DNA from: Streptomyces sp. Ru73
GTDB lineage: Bacteria > Actinomycetota > Actinomycetes > Streptomycetales > Streptomycetaceae
DNA length: 64,000 nt
Reading direction: 5' to 3'
Assembly (NCBI RefSeq): GCF_002920575.1
Contig: NZ_PQSQ01000006.1
Coordinates: forward strand, 62,001-126,000
The notes under the pieces were generated by a model. It was not told the DNA's origin. It saw nothing but the letters and a program-made list of their open reading frames with translations, and did not search any database. Position numbers and translations under genes: made by a program. Numbering within the stretch: the stretch's first letter is position 1; each line of letters starts with the position of its first letter. This document shows positions 49,975-59,575 of the stretch, piece by piece.

Positions 49975-51213
49975 ATGCACGCCGCCCGGACCCACCACCC
50001 ACCGACCGAGATCGCGATCGACGCCGAAGCGGCCGTCGCCTTCACCCAGGACCTGATCCGGCTGCGTACGGTCAACGCCACCGGCGCCACCGAGGTCGAG
50101 CGGCCGGCCGCCGACCTGGTCGCGGCGCTCTTCACCGAGTTCGGCTGGCAGCACGAGGTGGTGGAGGTCGCGCCGGGCCGGCCGAACGTCATCGCCGTCG
50201 TCGACGGCAAGGGCGGCGACGGGCCGACCCTGATGTTCGAGGGCCACACGGACGTGGTCACCGAGGGCGACCCGGCGGTGTGGAGCGTCGACCCGTACGG
50301 CGCGGAGATCCGCGACGGCAAGCTGTGGGGCCGGGGCGCGGCGGACATGAAGTCCGGCGTGGCGGCCATGATCTACGGCGTGCGGGCGCTCCAGCTGGCC
50401 GGACCGTTCCCCGGCCGGATCGTGCTCGGCGTGCTGTGCGACGAGGAAGGCATGATGCTCGGCGCCAAGGCGTTCGCCGCCTCGCCGCTGGCCGCCGAGG
50501 TCGACGGCGTCATCGTCTGCGAGCCGGAGGGGTACGAGGTGTGCACCTCGGCCCGCGGCGGCATCCGGCTGCGGCTGGAGCTGACCGGGGTCATGGCGCA
50601 CGGCGCGATGCCCCAGGAGGGGAAGAACCCGGTCGTCGCCGGGGCCAGGATCGTCGAGGCGCTGGGCCGTGCGCAGACCTGGGCCGAGGTGCGATTCGGC
50701 ACGCATCTGCACGCCGGACAGGTCACCGTCACCCCGACCGTGCTGCACGGCGGCGACCCCGACCAGCTCAACGTCATCCCGGCGCACGGCCTGGTCGGCG
50801 TCGACGTACGGACCATCCCCGGCACGGACCACGCGGAGCTCATCGACCGCATCCGGCACGAGGCCGAGGAGGCCGCCGCGACCGTCGGCGTCTCGGTCGC
50901 GCTGACCGTCGTCGACGACCGCCCCGCCATCGAGATCGCCGAGGACCATCCGGTGGTCGCCGGGCTGGTGGCGGCCCACGAGCGGGTGCACGGCGCACCG
51001 CCGCCGTTCGGCGCGGTGCCCGGCACCACCGACGGCACGGTCCTGACCCGCGACGCGGGCCTGCCGACCGTCGTCTACGGCCCCGGCGGCAAATGGATCG
51101 CGCACCAGAAGGACGAGTACGTGGAGGTGTGCGAGATCGGCGAGTACACCCGGGTGTACGCCGAGGCGGCGCGCCACTTCCTCACCCAGGGGGTGCGCGG
51201 CGATGACGTCTGA
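49975..51213 (+). CDS. M20-family deacylase (ArgE/DapE type)
   Basis: The 412-residue zinc hydrolase has the metal-binding and catalytic blocks of family M20: MFEGHTDVV, GRGAADMKSGVAAM, LCDEEGMM with the general-base Glu, VCEPEGYEV, and the C-terminal KWIAHQKDEYVEV His. Members remove acyl groups from amino acids and amines (acetylornithine, succinyl-diaminopimelate, N-formyl pyrimidine). No arginine or lysine genes are near. GGAGG precedes the ATG. It is the first gene of the amide-catabolism operon. Confidence 0.92.
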   Translation: MHAARTHHPPTEIAIDAEAAVAFTQDLIRLRTVNATGATEVERPAADLVAALFTEFGWQHEVVEVAPGRPNVIAVVDGKGGDGPTLMFEGHTDVVTEGDPAVWSVDPYGAEIRDGKLWGRGAADMKSGVAAMIYGVRALQLAGPFPGRIVLGVLCDEEGMMLGAKAFAASPLAAEVDGVIVCEPEGYEVCTSARGGIRLRLELTGVMAHGAMPQEGKNPVVAGARIVEALGRAQTWAEVRFGTHLHAGQVTVTPTVLHGGDPDQLNVIPAHGLVGVDVRTIPGTDHAELIDRIRHEAEEAAATVGVSVALTVVDDRPAIEIAEDHPVVAGLVAAHERVHGAPPPFGAVPGTTDGTVLTRDAGLPTVVYGPGGKWIAHQKDEYVEVCEIGEYTRVYAEAARHFLTQGVRGDDV

Positions 51214-51226
51214 GGAGGGCACCGCG

Positions 51227-52681
51227 ATGACGCCCGAGGTGCACACCGGCCGCTTCCCCGAGGGGCTGCCGGTCGGGGACGGCTGGGTGCCGGCGCCCCG
51301 TACGGAAGCGGTGACGTTCCCGTACGACGGAAGCGAGGTCGCGCAGGCGCCGGTCGGGGACGAGGCGCTGGCCCGGCAGGCGGTGGAGTACGCGGCCGCG
51401 CTCCGCAAGGACGTGGCCAAGCTGCCCGCGCGGACCCGGCGCCGGGTGCTCGGCGGCGTGGCGGCGGCGCTCGCCGAGGTCGCGCGCCCCATGGAGGACC
51501 TGCTCGTCCTGGAGACCGGCAAGCCGCGGGTGGACTGCCGCACGGAGGTGACGCGCGCGGTCTCCACCTGGGAGGCGGCGGCCGACGAGGTGGTGCACAT
51601 CCACGGCGAGACGGTGCCGCTGGACCTGCTGCCCTCCGGGGACGGCATGACCGGCTTCTGGACCCGCCGTCCCATCGGCGTCGTCGTCGGCATCGCGGGC
51701 TTCAACTACCCGATGCTGCTGGCCTCCCACAAGATCGCGCCCGCGCTCGCGGCCGGCTGCCCCGTGGTGGTCAAGCCCGCGCCGGCCACCCCGCTCGCCA
51801 CGCTCTGGCTGGTCCACCTGGTCCGCGAGCAGCTGGCCGCGGCCGGTGCGCCCGCCGGCGCGGTGCAGCTGGTCACCGGGGACGTGGCGGTGGGCCGCAC
51901 GCTGACCATGCACGACGCGGTCGCGGCCGTCTCCTTCACCGGCTCCGCCGCCATCGGCCACCGCATCGCGCGGGACGCCGCGCCCCGCAAGGTCGTCCTC
52001 GAACTGGGCTCCAACGCCGCGCTGGTGGTGGCCGCCGACGCCGACCTCGACGCGGCGGCCGACGCCGTGGTCCGCGGCGGCTACTACGCCTCCGGCCAGG
52101 CGTGCATCGCCGTGCAGCGGGTGATCGTGGTCGAGGAGGTCGCCGAGGAGCTGGAGAAGCGGATCGCGGAACGGCTCGCGGGGGTCGTGGTCGGCGATCC
52201 GCGCGAGGAGACCACCCGGGTCGCCGCGCTCATCGACGAGGCGGCCACCGACCGGGTGCTGGCCTGGATCGAGCAGGCCCGCGCGGCCGGCGCGCGGGTG
52301 ATCGCCGGCGGTACGCGCGAGGGACGTTGCATCGCCCCGGCGCTGCTGGCCGAGGTACCGGACGGGCTGCCCGCGTGGGACGAGGAGGTCTTCGGCCCGG
52401 TCGTCGCGCTGCGCACGGTGCCGGACCTGGACGCGGCGTACGCGCTGGTCAACGACTCGCGGTACGGCCTGCACGCGGCGGTCTTCACCCGCGACCTGGG
52501 CGCAGCCTTCACCGCGATCGATGCGCTGGACGTCGGCGGCGTGGTCGTCAACGAGGTGCCGGGCTACCGCAGCGACGTCGCCCCGTACGGCGGCGTCAAG
52601 GACTCCGGCATCGGCCGCGAGGGCCCGCGCTTCGCCATCGAGGAACTCACGGTGACCCGGATGGCGGTGATCCGCCCATGA
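51227..52681 (+). CDS. NAD(P)-dependent aldehyde dehydrogenase
   Basis: The 484-residue enzyme has the ALDH catalytic pair Glu259 (VLELGSNA) and Cys293 (SGQACIAVQR), the cofactor segment IAGFNYPMLLASHKIAPAL, and WDEEVFGPVVAL near the end. I chose ATG 51227 (GGAGGG upstream) over ATG 51203, which would overlap the M20 gene. Such an enzyme would oxidise an aldehyde released from an amine or alcohol. GSNA in place of the usual GGKS/GGNA resembles lactaldehyde/semialdehyde types. Confidence 0.92.
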   Translation: MTPEVHTGRFPEGLPVGDGWVPAPRTEAVTFPYDGSEVAQAPVGDEALARQAVEYAAALRKDVAKLPARTRRRVLGGVAAALAEVARPMEDLLVLETGKPRVDCRTEVTRAVSTWEAAADEVVHIHGETVPLDLLPSGDGMTGFWTRRPIGVVVGIAGFNYPMLLASHKIAPALAAGCPVVVKPAPATPLATLWLVHLVREQLAAAGAPAGAVQLVTGDVAVGRTLTMHDAVAAVSFTGSAAIGHRIARDAAPRKVVLELGSNAALVVAADADLDAAADAVVRGGYYASGQACIAVQRVIVVEEVAEELEKRIAERLAGVVVGDPREETTRVAALIDEAATDRVLAWIEQARAAGARVIAGGTREGRCIAPALLAEVPDGLPAWDEEVFGPVVALRTVPDLDAAYALVNDSRYGLHAAVFTRDLGAAFTAIDALDVGGVVVNEVPGYRSDVAPYGGVKDSGIGREGPRFAIEELTVTRMAVIRP

Positions 52682-52724
52682 CGCTGACGCACCGTCAGCC
52701 GACGGGCCCCGCCGGCTCCCCGCC

Positions 52725-52788
52725 GTCCGCCCCGCATCCCGCACCGTCCGCCCCGCACCCCGGCACCGTCCGCCCCGCACCCCGCACG
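52725..52788 (+). repeat. Three-copy tandem repeat of about 21 bp
   Basis: GTCCGCCCCGCA starts at 52725, 52746 and 52768, each followed by a short C-rich spacer. The array fills the gap between the aldehyde dehydrogenase and SDR genes, just before the SDR ribosome site (AAGGAG). Confidence 0.8.
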
Positions 52789-52802
52789 CGAAGGAGCCCC
52801 GC

Positions 52803-53603
52803 ATGACCTACGCGCACCTCTTCCGGCTCGACGGGCGGCACGTCGTGGTCGTCGGCGGCGGCAGCGGGATCGGCCGGGAGGCCGTACGGGCGCTGGTCGC
52901 GCACGGGGCCGATGTCACCGTCGCCGACCGGGACCTCAAGGGGGCCGAGGAGACGGTGCGGCTCGCGGGCGAGGAGCAGCCCGCGCCCGGCAGCCGCACC
53001 GGCACGGCGACCGCGTACGCACTCGACGTGCTGGACGACGACGCGGTGCGTGCCGCGGCGGCCGCGTGGGGCGCGCCGGACGGCCTGGTCGTCACGGTCG
53101 GCGCCAACGTACGCAAGCGGATCGCCGATTACACCCTCGCGGAGTTCGACCGGGTGGTGGCGCTCAACCTCCGGGCGCACTTCGCCCTCGTGCAGGCCGT
53201 CGCGCCGGCGATGGCCGAGCGCGGCGGCGGCAGCGTGGTCGGGCTCGCCTCGATGCGTGCCGTGCAGGTCGAGCCGGGCCAGAGCGTGTACGCCGCGTCC
53301 AAGGCGGGGCTGGTGCAGTTCCTGCGGACGGCGGCGGCCGAATGGGGGCCGCGCGGGGTGCGGTTCAACGCCGTCGCGCCCGGCGTGGTGCGTACGCCGC
53401 TGACCGACCAGATCGCCGCCGACCCCGAGTGGTACGACGCGTACGCGCAGGCGTCCGCGCTGCGCCGGTGGGCCGGCGCCGAGGAGCTGGCCGGCGCCGT
53501 CCACTACCTGGTCTCGGACGCCTCCACCTTCGTCACCGGCAGCGTGCTCACCGTGGACGGCGGCTGGACCGCGGTCGACGGCCGGTACGAGCCCTCGGTC
53601 TGA
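52803..53603 (+). CDS. Short-chain dehydrogenase/reductase
   Basis: The 266-residue SDR has VVVVGGGSGIGREAV (an unusual GGGSGIG form), VTVGANVR in place of NNAG, catalytic Ser in VGLASMRAV and YAASK. The C-terminal TGSVLTVDGGW is typical of classical SDRs, and Asp in VADRD after the Gly motif suggests NAD. AAGGAG precedes ATG. It probably oxidises an alcohol or keto intermediate of the same pathway. Confidence 0.92.
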   Translation: MTYAHLFRLDGRHVVVVGGGSGIGREAVRALVAHGADVTVADRDLKGAEETVRLAGEEQPAPGSRTGTATAYALDVLDDDAVRAAAAAWGAPDGLVVTVGANVRKRIADYTLAEFDRVVALNLRAHFALVQAVAPAMAERGGGSVVGLASMRAVQVEPGQSVYAASKAGLVQFLRTAAAEWGPRGVRFNAVAPGVVRTPLTDQIAADPEWYDAYAQASALRRWAGAEELAGAVHYLVSDASTFVTGSVLTVDGGWTAVDGRYEPSV

Positions 53604-53692
53604 CCTGCGGTGATCCTGCGGTACCGTCCAGGCGGCCGGTACCGGGCGCGCCGCGGGCCGGACCGTACCCCTCTTCCCCCGAAGGGAGCCCC

Positions 53693-54079
53693 ATGTCGCA
53701 CGCCCCCGAGGACCGTGGCCGGGAGGGCCCGGCGGAGACCGGGCCGCACCCGCTCGACGGCCTGCCCGAGGTGAGTCGGCGGCGCCCCGCGCTGTGGCTG
53801 CTGCTCGTCCCGGCCGTGCTGTACTGCCTGGCGCCGCTGGTCGCCAACCGCGTCGAGCCGCGCGTCCTGGGCCTGCCGTTCCTGCTGTTCTGGATCCTCG
53901 CCGCCACGGTGGTCAGCCCCCTCGTCATCTGGGCCGTCACCCGCCTGGACCCCGCGTACCGCACCGACGCCGCCGAACCGCTGCCCGTCGACGGGCCGCA
54001 CACCACCGGGCCGGCCGGCGGCCCGCCGACCGGCGCCCGCGGGGGCGCGCCCGAAGGACCCGAAGGAGGCGCCGCATGA
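53693..54079 (+). CDS. DUF3311 small membrane subunit of an SSS symporter
   Basis: The 128-residue protein has two hydrophobic helices (PALWLLLVPAVLYCLAPLV, then LGLPFLLFWILAATVVSPLVI) and charged ends, matching DUF3311 proteins found ahead of sodium:solute symporters, similar to YhdT before PanF. GGGAG is close to ATG 53693. Its stop and the symporter start overlap as ATGA, so the pair is translated together and probably forms one transporter. Confidence 0.88.
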   Translation: MSHAPEDRGREGPAETGPHPLDGLPEVSRRRPALWLLLVPAVLYCLAPLVANRVEPRVLGLPFLLFWILAATVVSPLVIWAVTRLDPAYRTDAAEPLPVDGPHTTGPAGGPPTGARGGAPEGPEGGAA

Positions 54080-55599
54080 GCGGTTCGGCGGCAATCGCGA
54101 CGACCATCTTCGGCCTCGCCATGATCGCGACGATCGTCATCGGCGTGGCGAGCGCACGCGGCCGGGACAAGGGCCTGGCCGAGTGGTCGGTCTCCAGCCG
54201 GGGCCTGGGCGTGCTCTTCATCTGGCTGCTGATGGCCGGCGAGACCTACACCAGCTTCTCCTTCCTCGGCACGGCCGGCTGGTCGTACTCCTTCGGCGTG
54301 CCCATCCTCTACCTCGTCGCCTACCTCACCGTCGGCTTCGCCGTGGGGTACGTCGTCGGCCCGGCCATCTGGACGTACGCCGGCCGGCACGGCCTGATCT
54401 CCATCGCGGACCTGGCCGAACACCGCTTCCGCTCCCGGCCCGTCGGCATCGTCGTCGCCGTGGTCGCCACGGTCTTCCTCGTGCCGTACATCCAGGTCCA
54501 GATCCAGGGCATGGGCGTGGTGGTCAACGCGATGACGTACGGCAGCGTGGACCTGAAGGTCGCCGCGGTCATCTCCTTCGTCGTCGCCGAGGTCTTCATC
54601 CTGGTCTCCGGGCTGCGCGGCTCGGCCTGGGTCAGCGCGCTCAAGGACGTCCTGGTCATCTTCGCGGTGGTCTTCCTCGCGGTGTACGTGCCGCTGCACT
54701 ACCTCGACGGCCTCGGCGACTTCATGCACCGCATGGTCGCCGAGAAGCCCCAGTGGCTGACCTTCCCCGGGCACGAGTCCGGCGGCAAGGGCGGCACGTG
54801 GTTCATCACGACGACGCTGCTCAACGCCGTGACCATCACCATCTTCCCGACCACCGTGGCCGGCTACCTCAGCGCGAAGAGCCCCAACGCGCTGCGCCGA
54901 AACGCCGTCCTGCTGCCCTGGTACCAGCTGCTGCTCTTCGTCCCGATGATGATCGGGGCCACCGCGCTGTTCGTCATGCCGGCCCTCGGCAATCCGGACC
55001 TGGCACTGTTCAGCCTGGTCACCGACTCGCTGCCGGCCCCCGTCGTGGCGCTCGTCGGCGTCGCGGGCGCGCTCTCCGCCATCGTCCCGATGAGCGTGTT
55101 CATGCTGGCCATCGGCACGCTGTGGGGCCGCACCCTGCTCGGCGGCGGCAACGGCGCCGATCCACGCAGCCGCCGTACCGGCCGGGCGCCCGCCGACGAC
55201 GTCCGCACCAAGCGCCTCTCGCAGCTGGTCTGCCTGATCGCCGGGCTGATCGCGCTGGGCGGCGCCCTCTTCTACCCCAACACCCTGGTCCAGCTGTCGG
55301 TCCTGTCGTACGAGGGCCTGGCGCAGCTGGTGCCCGTGGTGCTGCTCGCGCTGTTCTGGCGGCGGATGACGAAGGCCGGCGCGCTGGCGGGGATGTTCGC
55401 CGGGCTCGCGGTCGTGGTGGCGCTCTGGGCCACCGGCAACGATCCGCTGTACGGCGTCAACGGCGGCATCGTCGCGCTCGCCGTCAACCTCGTCGTCACC
55501 GCAGCGGTCACCCTCGCCGGACCCGCGGAACACCCGCGCGTGCCACCGGCGACGGCCGGCACCACCCCGGCCCCGGCCACTCCGAAGGAGGCTCCGTGA
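54076..55599 (+). CDS. Sodium:solute symporter (SSS family)
   Basis: The 507-residue carrier has about thirteen helices and SSS signatures: LMAGETYTSFSFLGTAGWSYS with the sodium-site Ser/Thr cluster, YAGRHGLISIADLAEHRF, and FVSGLRG-like loops. It is close to the permease type that works with DUF3311 subunits. Substrates in this group are carboxylates, amino acids or pantothenate. Its place in the middle of the operon makes it the likely importer of the compound broken down by the neighbours. It overlaps genes on both sides by 4 bp. Confidence 0.92.
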   Translation: MSGSAAIATTIFGLAMIATIVIGVASARGRDKGLAEWSVSSRGLGVLFIWLLMAGETYTSFSFLGTAGWSYSFGVPILYLVAYLTVGFAVGYVVGPAIWTYAGRHGLISIADLAEHRFRSRPVGIVVAVVATVFLVPYIQVQIQGMGVVVNAMTYGSVDLKVAAVISFVVAEVFILVSGLRGSAWVSALKDVLVIFAVVFLAVYVPLHYLDGLGDFMHRMVAEKPQWLTFPGHESGGKGGTWFITTTLLNAVTITIFPTTVAGYLSAKSPNALRRNAVLLPWYQLLLFVPMMIGATALFVMPALGNPDLALFSLVTDSLPAPVVALVGVAGALSAIVPMSVFMLAIGTLWGRTLLGGGNGADPRSRRTGRAPADDVRTKRLSQLVCLIAGLIALGGALFYPNTLVQLSVLSYEGLAQLVPVVLLALFWRRMTKAGALAGMFAGLAVVVALWATGNDPLYGVNGGIVALAVNLVVTAAVTLAGPAEHPRVPPATAGTTPAPATPKEAP

Positions 55600-57242
55600 T
55601 TGACGAAACCACCCCGGTGCTGTACCGCGCCGCCCACATCGTCAGCCAGCGCACGGCCGGCACCGGCGGCCCGGACGGCGCCCCGGAGCCCGAGGGCTTC
55701 GCCGTCGCCGACGGCCGGATACGCGCCACCGGACCGATCGCCGCGCTGCGGGACCGCTTCCCCGACGCCCCCGAGGTCGACTTCGGCGACGCCACGGTGA
55801 TCCCCGGCCTCAACGACGCGCACATCCACCTCGCGATGGCCGCCACCGACCTGCTCCACCTGGACCTGTCGGCCGCCGCGGTGGCCACGGCCGACGCGCT
55901 GCTGGCCGCCGTCACCGCCGAGGCGGCCCGCACGCCGGCGGGGGAGTGGGTGCGCGGCAGCCGGTACGACGACGTCAAGACCGGCCGGATCACCCGCCGG
56001 GAGCTGGACCACGCGGCCCCCGGCAACCCGGTGCTCGTCGTGCACGTCGCCGGGCACTGGGGCGTCGCCAACTCCGCCGCGCTGCGCGCCCTCGGCATCG
56101 ACGAGGACACCCCGGCACCGGACGGCGGCGACTTCGGCCGCGACGCGGACGGCCGCCTCGACGGCCGGCTGATCGAACGCGCCCTGATGAACGTCGTCTA
56201 CCCGGCCACCGCACGCGGCGACTCACCGATCGCGCCCAGCTCGCCCGAGGACCGGCTGCGCGGCCTGCTGCGCGCCCAGGAGCTGTGGCACGCGGCCGGG
56301 CTCACCTCGATCTGCGACGCACTGATCGCCCCGGACGACATCGTGCTGCTGCGCACCGCCCGTGGCCAGGGCCGGCTGACGCTCCGTACGGGCATGCTGC
56401 TGTCCATCGACCACTACGCCAAGGCACGGGTGCTCGGCGTCGGCAGCGGCTTCGGCGACGACCTGCTGCGGTTCGTCGGCGTCAAGGCGTTCCTGGACGG
56501 CGCGATCGGCGGCCGGACCTGCCTGCTGGCCGAGCCGTACGCGGATCCCGAGTGCGGCGGGCACGGCATCCAGACCACCTCCACCGAGGAACTGACCGCG
56601 CAGGTCCGCCAGGTGCACGCGGACGGCAACCGGATCGGCGTGCACGCCAACGGTGACGCCGCGATCCGCCTCGTCCTGGACGCCTTCGAGGCGGCACAGC
56701 GCGAGCTGCCGCGCCCCGGACTGCGCCACCGCATCGAGCACTGCACGCTCATCGACGACGCGATCCTCGCCCGGATGAAGGCGCTGGACGCCATCGCCGT
56801 ACCGTTCGCCGGGTACGCCGGCTACCACGGCGCGGCGCTGAACACCTGGTACGGCCCGGAGCGCACGGAGCGGATGTTCGCGCACCGCTCCTTCCTCGAC
56901 GCGGGCGTCACCGTCGCCGGCTCCTCCGACTACCCCTGCGGTCCCTACGAACCGCTGCTCGGCCTGCAGTCGATGGTCACCCGCGAGGGCATCGAGGACG
57001 GCGCGAAGGTCGGCCCGTCCCAGCGCGTCACCGCCGCCGAGGCGCTGCGGATCTTCACCCTCGGCTCGGCCGAGGCGGAGGGCACGGCACACCACAAGGG
57101 CCGGATCGCCGCCGGCCACCTCGCCGACTTCACCGTCCTCGGCGAGAACCCGCTGACCGCCGACCCGCACGGCATCGCCGCCATCCCGGTACGCGCGACC
57201 TATGCGGGCGGACGGTGCGTGCACGAGGAGGCCACCCGATGA
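55596..57242 (+). CDS. YtcJ-like amidohydrolase (amidohydrolase_3)
   Basis: The 548-residue metal hydrolase starts with the sandwich strand and then VIPGLNDAHIHLAMAATD, holding the HxH metal pair. It continues with RIGVHANGDAAI, RIEHCTLI and SSDYPCGPYEPL, giving further His and Asp ligands. The HANGD box is typical of the YtcJ/NfdA group, which includes N-substituted formamide deformylase. The GTG start overlaps the symporter stop (GTGA) with AAGGAGG upstream. It probably cleaves an amide, formamide or imide; the exact bond is unknown. Confidence 0.9.
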   Translation: MIDETTPVLYRAAHIVSQRTAGTGGPDGAPEPEGFAVADGRIRATGPIAALRDRFPDAPEVDFGDATVIPGLNDAHIHLAMAATDLLHLDLSAAAVATADALLAAVTAEAARTPAGEWVRGSRYDDVKTGRITRRELDHAAPGNPVLVVHVAGHWGVANSAALRALGIDEDTPAPDGGDFGRDADGRLDGRLIERALMNVVYPATARGDSPIAPSSPEDRLRGLLRAQELWHAAGLTSICDALIAPDDIVLLRTARGQGRLTLRTGMLLSIDHYAKARVLGVGSGFGDDLLRFVGVKAFLDGAIGGRTCLLAEPYADPECGGHGIQTTSTEELTAQVRQVHADGNRIGVHANGDAAIRLVLDAFEAAQRELPRPGLRHRIEHCTLIDDAILARMKALDAIAVPFAGYAGYHGAALNTWYGPERTERMFAHRSFLDAGVTVAGSSDYPCGPYEPLLGLQSMVTREGIEDGAKVGPSQRVTAAEALRIFTLGSAEAEGTAHHKGRIAAGHLADFTVLGENPLTADPHGIAAIPVRATYAGGRCVHEEATR

Positions 57243-59566
57243 CAGGGGCCGATACCGCCACCACCTTCGAGGTGCCGGGCCTGACCGCGCCCGTGGAGAT
57301 CCTGGTCGACCGCTGGGGCGTCCCGCACCTGTACGCCGCCTCGCGCGAGGACCTCTTCCTCGCGCAGGGGTTCAACGCGGCCCGCGACCGGCTCTTCCAG
57401 ATCGACCTGTGGCGGCGGCGCGGACTCGGCCTGCTGGCCGAGGTGTTCGGGCCCGAGTACGCCGAACACGACCGCGCGGCCCGGCTGTTCCTCTACCGCG
57501 GCGACATGGCGGCCGAGTGGGAGTCGTACGGCCCGGACACCGAACGGGTCACCACCGCCTTCGTGCACGGCATCAACGCCTTCGTCACGCTCTGCCGCGA
57601 GCAACGCCAGTACCTCCCGCCGGAGTTCCAGCTGCTGGATTACGCACCGGCGTACTGGGAGCCCGCCGACGTCGCCCGCATCCGCAGCCACGGACTCCAC
57701 TACAACCTGCACGACGAGGTCGCACGGGCGCTGACGCTCAGGGACTTCGGACCCGAGGTGGAGGAGCTGCGCAAGGCCCGCGAGCCCGCCCACGCGCTGC
57801 GCGTGCCCGAGGGACTGGACCTCTCCGTCCTCCCCGACGACGTGCTGCGCGTGTACCGGATGGCGACCACCCCGCCGTGGGCGCCGAAGGCCCCGCGTCA
57901 GGGCATCGACGGCAGCAACAACTGGGTGCTCGCCCCGTCCCGCACCGCCACCGGCCGCCCGCTGCTGGCCAACGACCCGCACCGGGCCGTGACCCTGCCA
58001 GCGCTGCGCTACCTCGCCCACCTCTCGGCGCCGGGACTCGACGTCATCGGCGCGGGCGAGCCGGCCCTGCCCGGCGTCTCCATCGGCCACAACGGCCATC
58101 TGGCCTTCGGCCTCACGATCTTCCCCATCGACCAGGAGGACCTGTACGTCTACCGCACCGACCCGGCCGACCCCAAGCGGTACGCGTACGGGGACGGCTG
58201 GGAGGCGATGACCAAGGTCACCGAGACCATTCCGGTGCGTGGCAGCGAGCCCGTCACCACCGACCTGTGGTTCACCCGGCACGGTCCCGTCATCGACGAA
58301 CGCCCGGACCGCGCCGCGGCGTTCGCCGTACGCGCCGCCTGGCTGGAGCCCGGCATGGCCCCGTACCTGGGCAGCATGGACTACATGGGCGCGACCGGTC
58401 CCGATGCCTTCGTGGCCGCCATGGAGCGGTGGGGCGCGCCCGGTGAGAACCAGGTGTACGCGGCGCCGGACGGCACGGTCGGCTGGCGCCCCGCCGGGCG
58501 GGTCCCGGTCCGCCGCGGCTGGGACGGCACGCTGCCGGTGCCGGGCGACGGCCGCTACGAATGGGACGGCCACCACCCGGTCGGCTCGCTGCCGTCCGTA
58601 CGGAACCCCGAGGACGGCTGGTTCGCCACGGCCAACCAGCTCAACCTCCCCGGCGACTACCCGAACGCCGAACGCACCGTCACCTACGACTGGTACGCGC
58701 CCTACCGCCACCAGCGCATCGCCGAGGCGCTGGCGGCACGCGCCGACTGGACCGTGCCGGACTGCGTGGCGCTGCAGAACGACTACGTGAGCCTGCCGGC
58801 GCGCCGCATCCAGCCGCTGCTGGCCGGGCTGACCAGCGACGACGACCGGGTCGCCGAGGGCCTCAAGCTGCTGCGGGACTGGGACGCCACGCTCGGCGCG
58901 GACTCGGCCGCTGCCGCGCTCTTCGAGATCTGGTACCGCCGCCACCTCCGCCCCGAGGTGCTGAGGCGCGCCCTCGCCCCACTGCTGCCCGCCGACCGGG
59001 TGCCCGAGGCGCTGGCCCGGGTGCTGCCCGCCGAGGACGCCACCGCCGACGCGCGGGTGGACCTCTCGCTGCTGCTGGAGCCGGGGAACCGGCTCGGCCC
59101 GGACCCCGAGGAGGCGGTCAGCGCGGCGATCCTCGGCAGCCTGGGCCCCGCGTGGGACGAGACGGCCGCACTGCTCGGACCCGACCCCGGTACGTGGCGT
59201 TGGGGCGCGCTCCACCAGGCGCATCTCCACCACCCGCTCGCCAAGCTGCTGGGCGAGAAGGCGGGGGACTGGTCCTCGGTGGGGCCCGCACCGCGTGGCG
59301 GCAGCGGGGACACGGTCTCGGCGACCGCGTACGGGCCCGGCTTCCGGCAGTCCGGCGGCGCGAGCTTCCGGCTGGTCGTGGACGTGGGCGCGTGGGACGA
59401 CTCGGTGGCGATGAGCACGCCGGGCCAGTCGGGCGACCCGGGCAGCCCGCACTACCGGGACCTGTTCGACACCTGGGCGGCGGACGGATCGTTCCCGCTG
59501 CTGTACTCGCGCGAGCGGGTGGAGGAGCACACCACGCAGCGGATCACGCTCGTACCGGGCACGTGA
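57239..59566 (+). CDS. Penicillin-acylase-family Ntn hydrolase without signal peptide
   Basis: The 775-residue precursor has the S45 layout: an alpha part (ILVDRWGVPHLYA, FNAARDRLFQIDLWRRRGLG), then the cleavage and catalytic site GIDGSNNWVLAP with Ser226 as new N-terminus of the beta subunit, and LLANDPHRAVTLPALRY after it. Such enzymes cut amide bonds of penicillin G, acyl-homoserine lactones or other acyl amines. Known members are exported, but I see no signal peptide, so it should act in the cytoplasm after uptake. It starts at the ATGA overlap with the amidohydrolase and ends the operon. Confidence 0.92.
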   Translation: MTGADTATTFEVPGLTAPVEILVDRWGVPHLYAASREDLFLAQGFNAARDRLFQIDLWRRRGLGLLAEVFGPEYAEHDRAARLFLYRGDMAAEWESYGPDTERVTTAFVHGINAFVTLCREQRQYLPPEFQLLDYAPAYWEPADVARIRSHGLHYNLHDEVARALTLRDFGPEVEELRKAREPAHALRVPEGLDLSVLPDDVLRVYRMATTPPWAPKAPRQGIDGSNNWVLAPSRTATGRPLLANDPHRAVTLPALRYLAHLSAPGLDVIGAGEPALPGVSIGHNGHLAFGLTIFPIDQEDLYVYRTDPADPKRYAYGDGWEAMTKVTETIPVRGSEPVTTDLWFTRHGPVIDERPDRAAAFAVRAAWLEPGMAPYLGSMDYMGATGPDAFVAAMERWGAPGENQVYAAPDGTVGWRPAGRVPVRRGWDGTLPVPGDGRYEWDGHHPVGSLPSVRNPEDGWFATANQLNLPGDYPNAERTVTYDWYAPYRHQRIAEALAARADWTVPDCVALQNDYVSLPARRIQPLLAGLTSDDDRVAEGLKLLRDWDATLGADSAAAALFEIWYRRHLRPEVLRRALAPLLPADRVPEALARVLPAEDATADARVDLSLLLEPGNRLGPDPEEAVSAAILGSLGPAWDETAALLGPDPGTWRWGALHQAHLHHPLAKLLGEKAGDWSSVGPAPRGGSGDTVSATAYGPGFRQSGGASFRLVVDVGAWDDSVAMSTPGQSGDPGSPHYRDLFDTWAADGSFPLLYSRERVEEHTTQRITLVPGT

Positions 59567-59575
59567 GCGCGCGGC

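Noticed and set aside
48364..51705. A 1113-codon minus-strand frame
   Set aside because: It is a shadow of the flavoenzyme, GntR and M20 genes, with no recognisable domain and no good start.
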